In this document: one piece after another, positions 1 to 12,255 of the stretch
Numbering within the stretch: position 1 is the stretch's first letter
Layout of the letters: each line of letters begins with the position of its first letter
Assembly: GCA_018907035.1 (NCBI GenBank)
Contig: JACCIC010000062.1
Location: forward strand, 1,142,501 to 1,206,500
Direction of reading: 5' to 3'
Origin: Sycobia sp. Sy_11
Lineage: Eukaryota > Arthropoda > Insecta > Hymenoptera > Epichrysomallidae
Length of the DNA: 64,000 nt
The notes under the pieces: model-generated
Databases searched by the model: none
What the model saw: only the letters and a program-made list of their open reading frames with translations
Told to the model about the DNA's origin: nothing
Translations under genes and position numbers: made by a program

Positions 1-1801
1 AATGTAGAGAATTAAATATAACATTCATATAAATTCGCAATGCTTCAAAACATGTATGGATCCATTCAATTTGTATACTCAACAATAAAGATAAGTGCTT
101 AAATTAATTATACATCTTTAGGTTTTTTTTATAAAAGAATATATATTTATTTTAATAGACATTTTTTCTTTATTCATTTACTGTCGCATTCCCCTGCTTG
201 AATATTAGCAACAATATATACTTCTATATATATATCTAAAAGCATTATAGATATAATATTACATATATATTTGCATGAATTATCTATATCCATTTTTATT
301 TATAAACTGTATTTCATTTTGACATTATATATGGTTGTTAGTAATTTACATATATTCTTATCAAATCTGTGTATTATTTGCCGTTCGCTAAATGAAAATA
401 AGTAGGGCAGGTATCGTTTAATATTATTAAGTCGCATTGTGTACTAATACTTTCTCAATAATTTCTCCTTGTTTGCCAGTTTTAAAGTAGTACGACAGGT
501 GATTGTAATCGAGTTATTAGAGATTTTCTTGAACGAGAATTTACTTTATATCGGTGGCTAATGTAAAGACTGCTAATGTTTACATACATATTATTTAATT
601 TTGCGATAGCTATAAGTTCTGCATTTAACATAACTTTTTTCCGAAAATATATATTATTTTAAATTAACATATTTACACCTTAACTGACTGATATACAGTC
701 TATTCTGATTATATATAAATATATTATAAGTTATAAAACTTTAAATTTGTATTCTCTGATCTGTTTTTAGATTTATCTCCTCTAAACATATTGCATCAAC
801 AATTTCGTTTGCAAGTAAACATTCTAAAAATTCACCTTGTCCTAAACATTGATTTATATTTTATTGTACTTTAATCGCCACAGTATGACTTACTTTACCA
901 ATTTATTATAAAGAAATATATTAAAAAATTCAAATACATCATATAACTATGTACAGAGCTACAGATTTTTTAAATAGAAGTTTAATGAAAATCCCGCAAT
1001 TAGTTTTTAAGCATCAAAATTAGGATGATTTATTAAACATTTTTTAAATTTGTATAGAGATAATTAAGCAACTAAAATTAAGTTTAATTTGAACAGTTTC
1101 TTTAAAGAACATTTGCTTTGATTTTAGGCAATGAAAACTGTAAAACAATGAAATTTAATTCTTTACATTTAAAGGATTATTTATTAGTAGCTTTAGCTAA
1201 CGAATCTTAAAATTCTTAAAAAAACTTTATTAAGATAATACTAGTGATTGGTTTCTATGTAATCCTCGCATGAACTTAAGAAAACTTTAAATATTTTTTA
1301 AAAGTTATTGCATAAATACTATTGTAAATGCAAAGAAATTTACTACAAAGAAATTGATGAAATTATCAAAATCATGTAATTCATGTAATATAATCATTGT
1401 AATATAATCAATGATTATCAAATTCATGTAATATAAATGTGCAATAACTTCTTTTTTATAACATTAGTAAAATAATATTCAATAATATGTCAGTATCAAC
1501 CAAAATATTTTAGACAAAATCTAATTTTCAACAGATTAAAAAGATTTTCTTTTATTTCAGCTTGAATTGTTTTTTGCTTGTTTGTTAATTTTTATATGCT
1601 TATAAATTCTAAAGTAATTGATCAATTACTGAATAAATAGTATTAATCAATTATATGACGATTTTTAAAGAGCATAAAGTAATAAATAATGTATTTTATC
1701 AATTTTGGTTCAAATTTTTTAGAGCAGTAGTTTTAATAAAATTTAAGGATTTGGAAGTAAACATGAATAATCTTACATGTATACAATATACTTCCTTATT
1801 G
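1..1801. other. AT-rich 3' flank of GCDH, no gene seen
   Basis: Very AT-rich sequence downstream of GCDH. The only structure noticed is a cluster of short overlapping repeats of TCATGTAATATAAT type at about 1373-1435. No coding region, RNA gene or recognisable transposon was found. Confidence 0.6.
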
Positions 1802-4800
1802 TCATCCAGTAAATGCTGGAATTCCTGTGATAGCTCTTCCTAAAATTAATGCATGAATATCATGTGTGCCTAATAAAGAACGAAAGAAATTAGTTTTTTC
1901 CAAGTAAAAACCTTACGTATGCTATTCATTTGTTTATATTTACCTTCATATGTATTTACAGACTCCAAATTCATTACGTGCCTTATAATATGATATTCAT
2001 CGGATATTCCATTTCCTCCTAGCATGTCTCTTGCTTTTCTTGCTATTTCTAGAGCTTTGCCAGCCGAATTACGTTTTATGAGACAAATCATCTCGGGTGT
2101 TGCTCTAAACGTAGAATCGTATATATCTATATATATATATATATCTGTTTGTGTGCGATTTTTTTTTTAAAACAGAAAAATTAAAGTATTCCATTGCTCA
2201 CTTTCTCTCGTCTTTTAACCTGCCAACCTGTAGACAAGCTTGCAATCCGATTCCTATTTCGGTCAGCATGTCTGCCAATTTCTTCTGTATCAACTGATTT
2301 GCAGCCAAAGGGCGATTAAACTGTTTTCTTTCTAACACGTAAGTTCGCGCTAATTTTAAACAGATTTCAGCGGCTCCCAGAGCACCCCAACCAATACCGT
2401 ATCGGGCGTTATTCAAACATTCAAAAGGACCCTTTTGTTACAAATAATATTTTAATAAAAATTTTTAAATTTCGATTACGATAGTATAGTTTCTAATATA
2501 TTTTTACCTTCAAACCTTTGACCTTTGGTAATACATTTCCTTCGGGGACTATAACATCATCCATCAAGATCATGCCAGTAACAGATGTCCTTAGTGAAAA
2601 TTTTCCTTCAATTTTGGGAGTAGACAGTCCATTTTCATTACCTTCCCTCTCAAGAAGAAAACCTCGAATCTCTCCATCCTCACATTTTGCCCATACTATC
2701 AATATATCAGCTATCGGAGAATTCGTAATCCTAAAGAAATTATTAAAAATTGTACTTATGTCGACTGTTTTTAATTCAATTAATAAATATTTTTATCGGT
2801 ATTACAGTCTTTATACTATAATATATTATATTATTAGGAGTGTGAATAAGTCTTTCCCGTTTTTTGTAAGAGATGGCGCCACCAATACTGTGCGAGTATT
2901 CAATGGTTACATATGTCATAATCAAAGCTTATTCATATGTCAACAATTCCATACTAACACATTAGTTAAAATTTTTTCGCATCATAAATTTTTGATATCG
3001 TGAAAATGTCGAAATTTGAGCCGAGTCGACGTCATTTGCGGGAAGTTTCACTTTATTGGTTCAATTTGAAGAAATCTGCTGCCGAGACGCATCGATTGCT
3101 TCAGGAGGCTTATGGAGAAGGTTGTGTCGATGATTCAAGTGTTCGCGGATGGTTTCGACGGTTCAAAAGCGGTGATTTCGACGTGGAAGACAAGGAGCGT
3201 TCCGGGCGGCCGCAAATCTTTGAAGATCGAGAATTGGCGATTTTGCTTGATGAAGATTCTTGTCAAACGCAAGAAGAACTTGGTGAAGCATTGGGAGTTG
3301 ACCGAACAACCATTTCCAAGCGTTTGAAAGCCATGAGAATGATCCAAAAGCAAGGAAATTGGGTGCCGTACGAACTGAAGCTGAGAGACGTCGAACGGCG
3401 TTTTTTCACTTGCGAACAGCTGCTTCAGCGACATAAAAGAAAGGGTTTTCTGCATCGTATCGTGACTGGCGATGAAAAGTGGATACGTTACGATAATCCG
3501 AAGCGAAGAAAATCATGGGGACTACCCGGCCATGCATCATCATCGACGGCCAAGCCAAATATTCATGGCGCCAAGCTCATGCTCTGTATATGGTGGGACC
3601 AGCTAGGTGTGATTTACTATGAGCTTCTGAAACCGAATGAAAGGATCACAGGCGAGGTCTATCGACGACAATTGATGCGTTTGAGCCGCGCACTGCGAGA
3701 AAAACGGCCACAATACTCCGACAGGCACGACAAAGTTATTTTGCAACATGACAATGCTCGCCCACATGTTGCACCGCCGGTGAAAACATACTTAGAAACG
3801 CTCAAATGGGAAGTCCTACCACACCCGCCGTATAGTCCAGACGTTGCTCCGTCTGATTACCATCTCTTCAGATCGATGACGCATGGCCTGGCTGACCAGC
3901 ACTTCCTTTCCTACGAGGAAGCCAAAAAATGGGTGGATGACTGGATAGAGGCCAAACCGGTCGAATTTTTTCGCAACGGGATTCGTATGTTGCCAGAAAG
4001 ATGGGAAAAAGTTGTAGCTAGCGATGGCCAATACTTTCAATAATTCATTTGTAACCATTTTTTCACAATAAAGGCTCAAAATTTGAAAAAAAAACGGGAA
4101 AGACTTATTCACATACCTGATATAATCCCCGAAGAATCTAAAATAAAACTAGTTACTAACAATAAATTAGATTAGAAATTAAAAATAATAAATAAAATAA
4201 TACAAATAATAAACTATATTCTATATTAGTGAATGACAATGACCATCTTAAATTTAACTTCTCCTTTCGTGTCCGATGTTTCGAACCGCTAAGGTTCATC
4301 TTCAGGGACTACACTCTAATCTATTGACTGAACTAAGCTTATTTTAGCATAATATATTATAGTATAAAGACTGTAAGACCGATAAAAATATTTATTAACC
4401 TAAAAGAATTATAATGTTTACTATATGATGCTCATTAGTATCCGCTTTCTTTCAACTAGTATTCACTGCATTGCACATTATTAGCTTTATTATTCTCATT
4501 GAAGGTTCATATACTACTGTGTACAAATATGAGTACGACTTTTCAATTCAAACTTTCCGGGTTTATCGATTCGGATAAATGTTTTTATTTTTAAGTTGGT
4601 AGTATTCTCAGAGTTATCTGTGCCAAATTTCACGCAATTATCTTCATTTGTCATATACTTACACTTGTGGTTTGTGAACAAAGAAAAGTTGTCTTCAGTT
4701 TTTAACATAATGTCTGAAATTATGCAATAAAGAAGTAGCATTCAATTTTATGCGCGAAATGAAATATCGGTCACCGAAACGTTCAGAATGTTGCAGAAGG

Positions 4801-5323
4801 CTTTTTGTGAGAAGTCAATGTCAAGAGCAAGTGTTTTTGATTGGCACAAATTGCTCAACGAAGGTCGAGAACGCGTTGAAGACGAACCACATCAAAGACG
4901 AACATCTACCAAGAACATTTACCGATGGGCTGCACGTTGACAAAATGAAAGAACTGGTTCTGAAAAATCGTCGATTGACTACTAGAACGCTTGCTGATAT
5001 TGTTGAACTTTCAAATGGGTTGGTCAATACCATTTTGAGACATTTTGTGCCTAAAAAGTATGATTTAGCACCCTGTGCTTCTGGCTGTTCAGCAAACTCA
5101 AAAGAGGACTGGGGACACAGTTTTAATTCAGTTGAAGACATAAAAGTCGAATCGAAGAAGGAATTGATGGCCATTCCGGAATACGAGTATAAAAAATGTT
5201 TTGTAAGTTGGAAAAAGCGTTGGCATCGTTGCATTGCATCCTTGGGGGATTAATTAGATTTAGAAGAATAAATAAAGATTTTCAAAGTTATAAATAAAGT
5301 CTTACTCATATTTGTACACAGTA

Positions 5324-5369
<46 letters not shown>

Positions 5370-7355
5370 TCATTATTTGATAAGAAATAATGAAAAAAAT
5401 GATTATAATATTCACAATAAGCAATAAATCTAATACAGGAAAATCAAGATTTATAACCCAATTGTAATATTTAAATGAATAAATTCATATTGAACCAATG
5501 TTAACTGTATTATATTTAATACTGTCCAGAAAAATTACACCTCAGTTGTACTCTACACAAGCAAGCATTTGTATACTTTATACTACGGTATTATATATGT
5601 TGTATATACTATATCTACGACGATATAATTAATGAGAAATTTACAAGTAAAATAAATCAACAAGAGAGTTGATTCCCTATTGAAAAGTATTAAAAAACTA
5701 TTTATATACGTTATATTGATTGTAAGATATAACTTTTGTTAGTTAAGTTTAAAAACTTATTGTTCGAATCAATAGTATAATTTCTCGAGCAGACTTGGGA
5801 CAAAACGTATGATCGAATCTTGAAGATTATGAATTATTTTCGGAAGCAAGCGGCACTTTCTCGTATTAATTTCATCCAGCTCTTTGAGCCTGTTATAATA
5901 GGACTGTTGGTCCTTAGTTTTTACGTTTTTATGAATATGAGACCAAAGAAAAGTGGTCCTTATTCGCCGACTGTCCAGACAGTGTCGTGTGAACTTTCGA
6001 GCAAGTAATACTTCCTACCATTTTTCTTCTTTGTATTTAATATATACGCATAAAGATCTTAATAAATTTTAATGTAAGAAAATATTCTGCTCTAAATACT
6101 TTGAATTCTTGATAATTGAACAGTTATATTCTTTATACTCTAATCTTTAAATAAAGTATCTCATTGAACAATATCGCATTAAATATTAGGATATAACATA
6201 ATTACAAACCATGTTTTGCTGCCATTTAGTACATATACTTTTTTAGAAGAATCAAACTTTGCGTGAGTCTCCATAGATCCTGGATCACTTCCATGATTAG
6301 GTTCCGTGAGTCCGAAACATCCGATCCAATCTCCAGCAACTAAAAACAGTATGCATAATTTTCTAATTGATTTGTGATCTTATCTTCTACACGAAAAAAA
6401 TGTAATTCTGGAATCGTGCGAATTGTGTCTGGAACCATGTAAATGTAAGTCAAGAATCAATCCTACGTCTACAGCTGTATCGAACAGCTATGTACTACTG
6501 TTATCGAACTCTCGAACTTTTACAAAATTTTACAAATCTTCAAATAATTTTATAGTATTATTTAATTTAGTAAATATTTAATGTTTTAAATAGTAACTCT
6601 TAGTAATTTAGTAAAGAAATTCTAATATATATCACAATTTATAATAAAATGTGATGTAATATATTACAGGGTTTCATATAAAAATGAAATAAAATTTCCT
6701 AAATATTTATTTAATCCTCTCAGAAAAGATTGACAGTAGTTTTAAAATAAAAATTTGCTAGTTCTGAAAGTGACTATACAGCAATATGGAACGTATTATA
6801 ATATAATGTTACATTAATGTTCTGCTACTATTTTCAGTTACTTAAAAAAGTGAAGTATATTACGTGCATCAATTAACTGTCACATAAAAAGAGCAGACAT
6901 AAGAATTCATCTAATAATAATTATGCACAAATGCAGCAAAATAAATTTTGTCGTAACATGTTTTTCAAAAAAGTACAATATCCTACTTAGCTTCGGCAAA
7001 TATTTATTCTTCTGGGTATCGCTACCAAAAGACTCAATGGCTCCAATAACAAGGGAGGACTGTACAGAGAAGGCTGATCTGTAACCGCTATCAATTGCTT
7101 CCACTTCTCTAGTCAGAAGTCCGTACGCGACCGATGAGATTCCAGCAGCCCCGTAACCTTTGATCGTGCAACCGAGGCCGCCTAGACTGCCAATTTCCTT
7201 GATGATGATCGGATCGAAAAATTCCTTCCTGTTGGCCTCGATCACGCGTGGCAGTAGTTGCTCTTTGCAATAGGCGCGAAACTGATCGCGTATCATGACT
7301 TCGTCAGCGGTCAACTGGCTCTCGAGATTCAGTGGATCCTCCCATTTAAATGTTG
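1802..7355 (-). CDS. GCDH: Glutaryl-CoA dehydrogenase, mitochondrial (six exons, leader exon not found)
   Basis: FAD enzyme of the mitochondrial matrix that oxidises and decarboxylates glutaryl-CoA to crotonyl-CoA in lysine and tryptophan breakdown, passing electrons to ETF. Exons on the minus strand: 7355-6987, 6339-6210, 2730-2508, 2431-2202, 2104-1944, 1869-1802. All junctions have GT/AG sites and the phases agree, giving 393 residues, the length of mature GCDH. Motifs in order: FKWEDPL near the start, [90 protein letters not shown] and NTYEG. The catalytic base should be the Glu of NTYEG, whose codon ends one base before the last intron. The upstream leader exon was not located. The open frame runs on to an ATG at 7425, but an acceptor-like CTGCAG at 7361-7356 makes splicing there likelier. 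A possible AATAAA lies at 1556-1551. The 3.5-kb intron 6209-2731 is full of mobile elements. Confidence 0.96.
2834..4120 (+). mobile_element. Full-length mariner transposon (1287 bp)
   Basis: Bounded by TA at 2832-2833 and 4121-4122, with inverted repeats of about 30 bp sharing TGTGAATAAGTCTTTCCCGT followed by a T run. Length 1287 bp is canonical for mariner. It carries one uninterrupted transposase gene and an AATAAA at 4067-4072. The inverted repeats differ at only a few bases and the reading frame is open, so it is the youngest-looking transposon in the window. It is inserted in PLE copy A inside a GCDH intron, on the strand opposite to GCDH. Confidence 0.95.
3006..4043 (+). CDS. Mariner transposase, full-length and open (345 aa)
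   Basis: DD34D transposase that cuts and pastes the surrounding mariner at TA sites. The start is the ATG at 3006 ([14 protein letters not shown]); the open frame extends two codons upstream only through GTG AAA. The N-terminal half has two helix-turn-helix regions (about residues 8-50 and 85-110), then WVPYEL near 119. Catalytic aspartates are in GDEKW (D156), HDN (D249) and [10 protein letters not shown] (D284), with 34 residues between the last two. No stop or frameshift interrupts it, and 345 residues is the normal mariner length. Whether it is active cannot be judged from sequence alone. Confidence 0.95.
   Translation: MSKFEPSRRHLREVSLYWFNLKKSAAETHRLLQEAYGEGCVDDSSVRGWFRRFKSGDFDVEDKERSGRPQIFEDRELAILLDEDSCQTQEELGEALGVDRTTISKRLKAMRMIQKQGNWVPYELKLRDVERRFFTCEQLLQRHKRKGFLHRIVTGDEKWIRYDNPKRRKSWGLPGHASSSTAKPNIHGAKLMLCIWWDQLGVIYYELLKPNERITGEVYRRQLMRLSRALREKRPQYSDRHDKVILQHDNARPHVAPPVKTYLETLKWEVLPHPPYSPDVAPSDYHLFRSMTHGLADQHFLSYEEAKKWVDDWIEAKPVEFFRNGIRMLPERWEKVVASDGQYFQ
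4271..4309 (-). ncRNA. Hammerhead ribozyme motif, PLE copy A (sense to GCDH)
   Basis: On the minus strand: stem I GTCC (4309-4306) pairs with GGAC (4274-4271). The core CTGAAGA fits CUGANGA. After one extra T, stem II is GAACC/GGTTC with loop TTAGC. GAAAC follows, then ATC as an allowed NUH cleavage triplet. Stem III is almost absent, as in the minimal hammerheads known from Penelope-like elements. It lies within a GCDH intron on the transcribed strand. Catalytic activity is inferred, not shown. Confidence 0.7.
4514..5324 (+). mobile_element. Internally deleted mariner (811 bp) with transposase remnant
   Basis: TA at 4512-4513 and 5325-5326 flank inverted repeats beginning CTACTGTGTACAAATATGAG, nearly identical at both ends. 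Inside, frames disrupted by stops and shifts still read mariner pieces: [22 protein letters not shown] (about 4787-4855), [23 protein letters not shown] (about 4938-5008), a damaged LAPC block near 5068, and the C-terminal [17 protein letters not shown] (5190-5240). The catalytic middle is missing, so the copy is non-autonomous. A sister copy lies at 47679-48406. A (TA)n run directly abuts the right end. Confidence 0.88.
5829..6008 (+). CDS. Small ORF, single-pass membrane protein candidate (59 aa)
   Basis: Not recognised. The ATG at 5829 opens a 59-residue frame that begins [12 protein letters not shown], continues with a hydrophobic stretch at about residues 19-37 ([14 protein letters not shown]), and ends in a basic and polar tail (MRPKKSG to a final ELSSK). 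A basic N-terminus plus one membrane span suits a small inner-membrane or ER protein, and the composition is less AT-biased than its surroundings. It lies inside a GCDH intron on the opposite strand. It could equally be a chance frame or the first exon of a longer gene. Confidence 0.3.
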   Translation: MNYFRKQAALSRINFIQLFEPVIIGLLVLSFYVFMNMRPKKSGPYSPTVQTVSCELSSK

Positions 7356-7527
7356 CTGCAGAATAATGATAAAGAGCACATTGATGGTAATACTTGCAGA
7401 AAAGCACATGTTGCAAAAAATACATGGATATGCCCTTGTATTAAATTAACACAAATTTTTATTGTTTACAGTTTAGTCCCTGAAAATAATGCGCAGATAC
7501 AAGACGCAACTACAAGAAGACACGGTA

Positions 7528-7760
7528 AATTTAGGTAGTGGAGGCAGTCAGGCTGTCCTTTACTAACTTAAAATATAGATTATTTTTATTTTTGTTATTT
7601 TTATTATATTTTACTTTTAATTTATTTCTATTTTGCACTCATTTTTATTTCTGATTCTACAGGGGTAATTAATAACAAGGATAGTCTGACTGTCATAATA
7701 TATTTGTAATTAAATAATCGTATAAAAACTGTAAAATTGATAAAAATATTTATTAATTTT
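7528..7760. repeat. PLE repeat copy B, right arm only
   Basis: Matches the right arms of copies C and D: AAATTTAGGTAGTGG, then an imperfect CAGTCAGGCTGTCCTTTACT, an AT/T-rich stretch, a GATTCTAC.GGGGT block, the palindrome-derived ATAGTCTGACTGTCAT, and the terminal GATAAAAATATTTATTAA. No left arm or hammerhead core remains. It lies just upstream of the GCDH 5' region. Confidence 0.65.
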
Positions 7761-8317
7761 GTTTTTAGAATCTTTTAGAAATTTCTTGAAATGTATCTGC
7801 GTTTAAACTACATTTTGAAGCACTTATAAAATAAAATAGGTGACCTCACGACATCAGGAATGACATGTACACGTATATGTAGTTCTAAAACCTCAGAAAC
7901 CAGTTATACGAAATGAATATTTAAAGAAAGGTTTTCTATTATATAGATTATTACTCCTGATTACTTTTCAAGTTTCATTTTATGTCACCTATATGCAATA
8001 TTTATGCAACGAAAGTAGATAAGAATAGTTTGAAATTTAACAAACATGCATTCGTACATCAATTATATAACTTATTAATACATTGTCTAAACATCTACAA
8101 TACATAAATCGTTGATTAATTCACGCTATACCTTGATAGAACTAACTTTAAACAAGAAAATAAGAAAATATATTTGAAATACTTAAAATTACAAATGTGA
8201 AAAGTTTTACAAATGTGATGTGTTAAAACATATATAAGATTAGATTACCTATATGAACTAATATTAGAAAAATGGTAAGAGTTTTTAAAATATATTGTAA
8301 AAGATGTTCCCCATAAA

Positions 8318-8363
<46 letters not shown>

Positions 8364-8589
8364 TTATTTATTTATTTATTTATGTATTTATTTATTTATT
8401 TATTTATTTGCAATCTAGCTAGATATAACCAAGGTATATAAAATATACTAAAATATTTTATACAAATTCCAATCTCAATACAGAATACCCAAATAATCAT
8501 ATATATCTTAACTGTATCCGTATAAATAGTCGAATTTAATTTTAATTTTAAATTCCGTATGAATTTAAAATGTTTTATGCATTTTCTTT

Positions 8590-8652
<63 letters not shown>

Positions 8653-8764
8653 TATTTATACATAATTTCAAATGAAAATATCTGGGTTAATACCTAAAAT
8701 ATCTATAAATTAAACACATTTTATAGACTTCGATTATAATAAATAAATATGTCTGCTGTGATAG

Positions 8765-8823
<59 letters not shown>

Positions 8824-11800
8824 GTATAAATATAAAAAAAAGAGTTAAAAATATAAATAAAGGTCAAAACACTGCTTTTACTATTATTTTGGTTATCTTT
8901 CTCATTAAGCTAATTAAATTGCGTCTGAACTAAAACATTTAATACTGGAATTTTACAAAATAAATAAACTGTATTATACTTTTATAGTCTATAGTAAAAA
9001 TTGCTCTATTGTAGCTTTACCGCAGTTAAAAATTTACTAATTATATGAGATATAAAATTAATCATTTTTATAAACAAATTTAGAGTAAACTACTTTCAGA
9101 AAGTCAATTTTAAATTAAGTAAACATAATTACCACTTTATCGACATGGTAAAATATCTTATCTTCAGTTGGTAATCAAAATTTCAAAATTATCATACGTA
9201 GTTTATATGTTCACATCATATTTTTTTATCCCTAAAATGATGATTCAAGACCGAAGTAAAATGTACGTTCATTATCTACAAATATTATTGAGCTTAAAAC
9301 TTACTTACGTTTTTGTTTAAGATAAGATGTCACTGATAAATCTATATACTGTGTAAGAATATTACGACAAATATTTTCAATATTCCTAATAAATAGTTTA
9401 TTTCTAGAGATAGATTTTTAAAATAATAACTGTAGTTTTTGAAAACAGTTCTATAATTGAATACCTTACTTTACTTTTGATTAATAAAAAAGGATACGTC
9501 TCGTTAATGCCGATTGTAAGGTATTGTGTGTATTGAAGATTAACTTTTGGAGTTGAGTTGCCATGTTGACTTGAAAAAAAATATTTATACCTTAATTGGT
9601 TATACTGAACATTCCCACTGCTTTATTTCCAGAGACCAACTAAGGATCAGTTTGTCGTATAGTAAGATACTAGAAAGTTACCGCGTATTCTACTTATTAT
9701 CTTGCTGGAATAATCTCGCATATAGATAAGCTGAACTATACTAAGACAAGAGGGGTCTTTTTATGGCATTAAAAAAAGAGCGCTATATAATCAGTTCTCT
9801 CCTCTCTTTTTCTTGCTTTGATAGCCGCGCATGCGAGTCCTAAGATTCCTTACTTAAATCTAGGTCTAAATAAGACCAAATTAATTGCTGTAATGGTAGT
9901 CTCTAAACTGCTAAAAGAAAGATTTTTATATTAACGCATTCTTTTTGTTATAATAGTAATTATTCTATCAAATACACTTACAATGCGATCGAATTCCATG
10001 TGTTATTAATATGTAACAGCTATTCATTTGTACAAGTTATTTTTATAAAAAAAAAACTGAGAAAAATCTTTCCGAACACTAAAGTTCAGTGACATATAGA
10101 AACTACTTATCAGACCGCCGAAAATTACTCCCTCTCTCTCTCCCTCTTTCTCCCTCTCTCTCTCTCCCTCTCCCACTCTTCCTGTCTCCCTCTCTCCCTC
10201 CCTACCTCACACACTCACACACACACACACACACAAATGTATATTGTACTATTATTAAAATATTTCTCACGATTAATTAAGATTATAGAAGAGCCATAGT
10301 TAAGTCATGATAAGAACTTTCTTTTTATATACATTATCTTTATACGTCAAAATATTCAAAATATATAACAAAATGGGTTTAGTGAAACTACTTTCATCTT
10401 TTAATTTGTTTCAATAAGTGAAGAAATTACAATGTTGACATATGTACACAGATCTATTGTATACTCCATAAATCTTTATTACATACGAACTATAATCATA
10501 TAATATAACCATGTAATAAGTATAATGGATTAAATAATACTAACAGTTAAATGAAATATAACTATTTACTCTTATAAGAAGAATATTCAAAATGATTACC
10601 ATAGTCGTCAATTCATAGTATAGATTAAAATTAATAATCAACTGATTTTATTTAGTAACCTTTGATGTTAGGATAAATGATTTCACAGTCCACAATCAAC
10701 AACATAAAAAGTAGAGGTAGAAATTCATAGGTAGATAAATTTAATATATTAATAGATATTTTTAAAATTTCTTTGAAATTTTTATCTTCATGCAACTGAG
10801 AATACCAGATTTAAAAACTTGGACTTCAATGATAATAAGCTATTCTTAGCATTTTTTAAAGGAATGTTGTAAAAAATAAGTAATTAAAAATATAAATGTG
10901 TATACTATCTGTTTTAATTTATTGATATAATTTAATTAGTCTGCAGAACATAAAGTTGAAAAGTATATGCATGCTTCCGAATATTAACATCAAGTTTGTT
11001 TTGTGCTTATGAGAATAATATTCGCGAAACAGTCGAAGTAGAAAATTGATTTTATTCGCTAAATTTATTTTGACGTATTATGTACTTTTATGTTAGTTAC
11101 TCCGTTTACTTAATGAAATAAAGTAGAAAATGTAATTTATGTATATAATACTCGAATTATCAAAAATTAAAATATATAATAATTGAAATATTGGGATCTT
11201 TTTATATTCATTACCTCTTTTGTTCTTTATATCGATAATTGGTAGGGACAAAATAAATATCTACTGTATAAAATGAAATCGTTGATATCACAGGTCTCCT
11301 ATAAAATGACATACTCAAACTAACTATAAATTATAGACCGATTTTATCGTCTAACATTTTCTAGTAGTTGTTTTTGTAATAAATGGTTAAATTATGAATT
11401 TCTTTATTAAAAATGTATTTGCATAAATATATCTTAAATGAATTATATTGACACTAATAAAAACAACTGTACAAAAAAGAATACTATTACATTAACACAC
11501 TTAAGTGTTTTATTTAATTATTTAATATAATTAAATGAAAAACTTAAATTTATAATTTTATTTAATATATTTACTATAATTTTAATATAATATAACTATA
11601 TTTTTCATAATCTATTTTATTACGAAATCTCAATACTAAATAAATTAATAATTATAAAATAATTCAGTTTATATTAATTACCTAAATTTATCAATACGAG
11701 AAAAAAAATGATTTTCAATAATATTGTTACATTGTAAAATCTGATATATTTTTATTATATTTAAATCTGATAAGCTTACAAATATAATTATATAAAATGA

Positions 11801-12255
11801 TTAAACTAAAGTATAAATAAAATTGATTGACAAAATATACTAATATATGTTTTGATAAAATACACATACACTTTTAAAATAAATATTGCACTTCAATTAT
11901 GAATATATAACAACGAATAGTAAAAATTAGTCGTTAAGAGATTAAATATTATACAAAAAACTGATAATTTTGGTAATAACTTTCGTAAAAGGCACATGAG
12001 AAATTGAAAACAATAATATATATTGTATATAAAGAAATCGTTCGTTTGTATTATTATTTTAAAAATAAACGCTTCTGTCCCTTCTGATTAAGACAAGATC
12101 AAAATTTATAAGTAATTACATTATTATTAAACTGGATCAGAAAATTAAAAATTTCTCACAGGTTTTCCTTACATGTTTTTATACATTCTGTAGAAAAATC
12201 TGATATAGGTAAATGTTCCGTCAGCAACTCCCTGTAGCTTTTTTGTTTCCCTTCC
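7761..12255. other. Intergenic AT-rich DNA with microsatellites between GCDH and caveolin
   Basis: No gene was recognised, although the missing GCDH leader exon may lie here. Simple repeats: (TA)n at 8318-8359 continuing as (TTTA)n to about 8409, (TA)n at 8592-8648 and 8766-8820, and a pyrimidine-rich (CTCTCC)n tract followed by (CA)n at 10128-10235. A moderately GC-rich patch near 9770-9850 shows no frame worth calling. Confidence 0.55.

Larger units (their letters stand above)
2744..4398. repeat. Penelope-like (PLE) repeat copy A, interrupted by a mariner
   Basis: The left arm (from about 2744) runs into TTAATAAATATTTTTATCGG; the right end (to 4398) is its inverted complement, ending in the same ATATTTATTAA. 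Between them lies the mariner 2834-4120. Right of the mariner, the remaining arm shares AT-rich blocks and the hammerhead-bearing CGTTTCGAACC-type segment with the other copies here. It sits in a GCDH intron; its left edge is about 15 bp from the acceptor of the exon that starts at 2730. Assignment to PLE rests on copy G, which contains an RT remnant. Confidence 0.75.
4399..6209. other. Remainder of the large GCDH intron
   Basis: Apart from the deleted mariner at 4514-5324, the (TA)n run at 5325-5367 and the small ORF at 5829-6008, this intron sequence is plain AT-rich DNA with nothing recognised. The 646-bp intron at 6340-6986 is likewise featureless. Confidence 0.6.

Noticed and set aside
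10128..10235. CRISPR-like or satellite array
   Set aside because: Only simple CT- and CA-rich microsatellite sequence; no repeat-spacer structure anywhere in the window.
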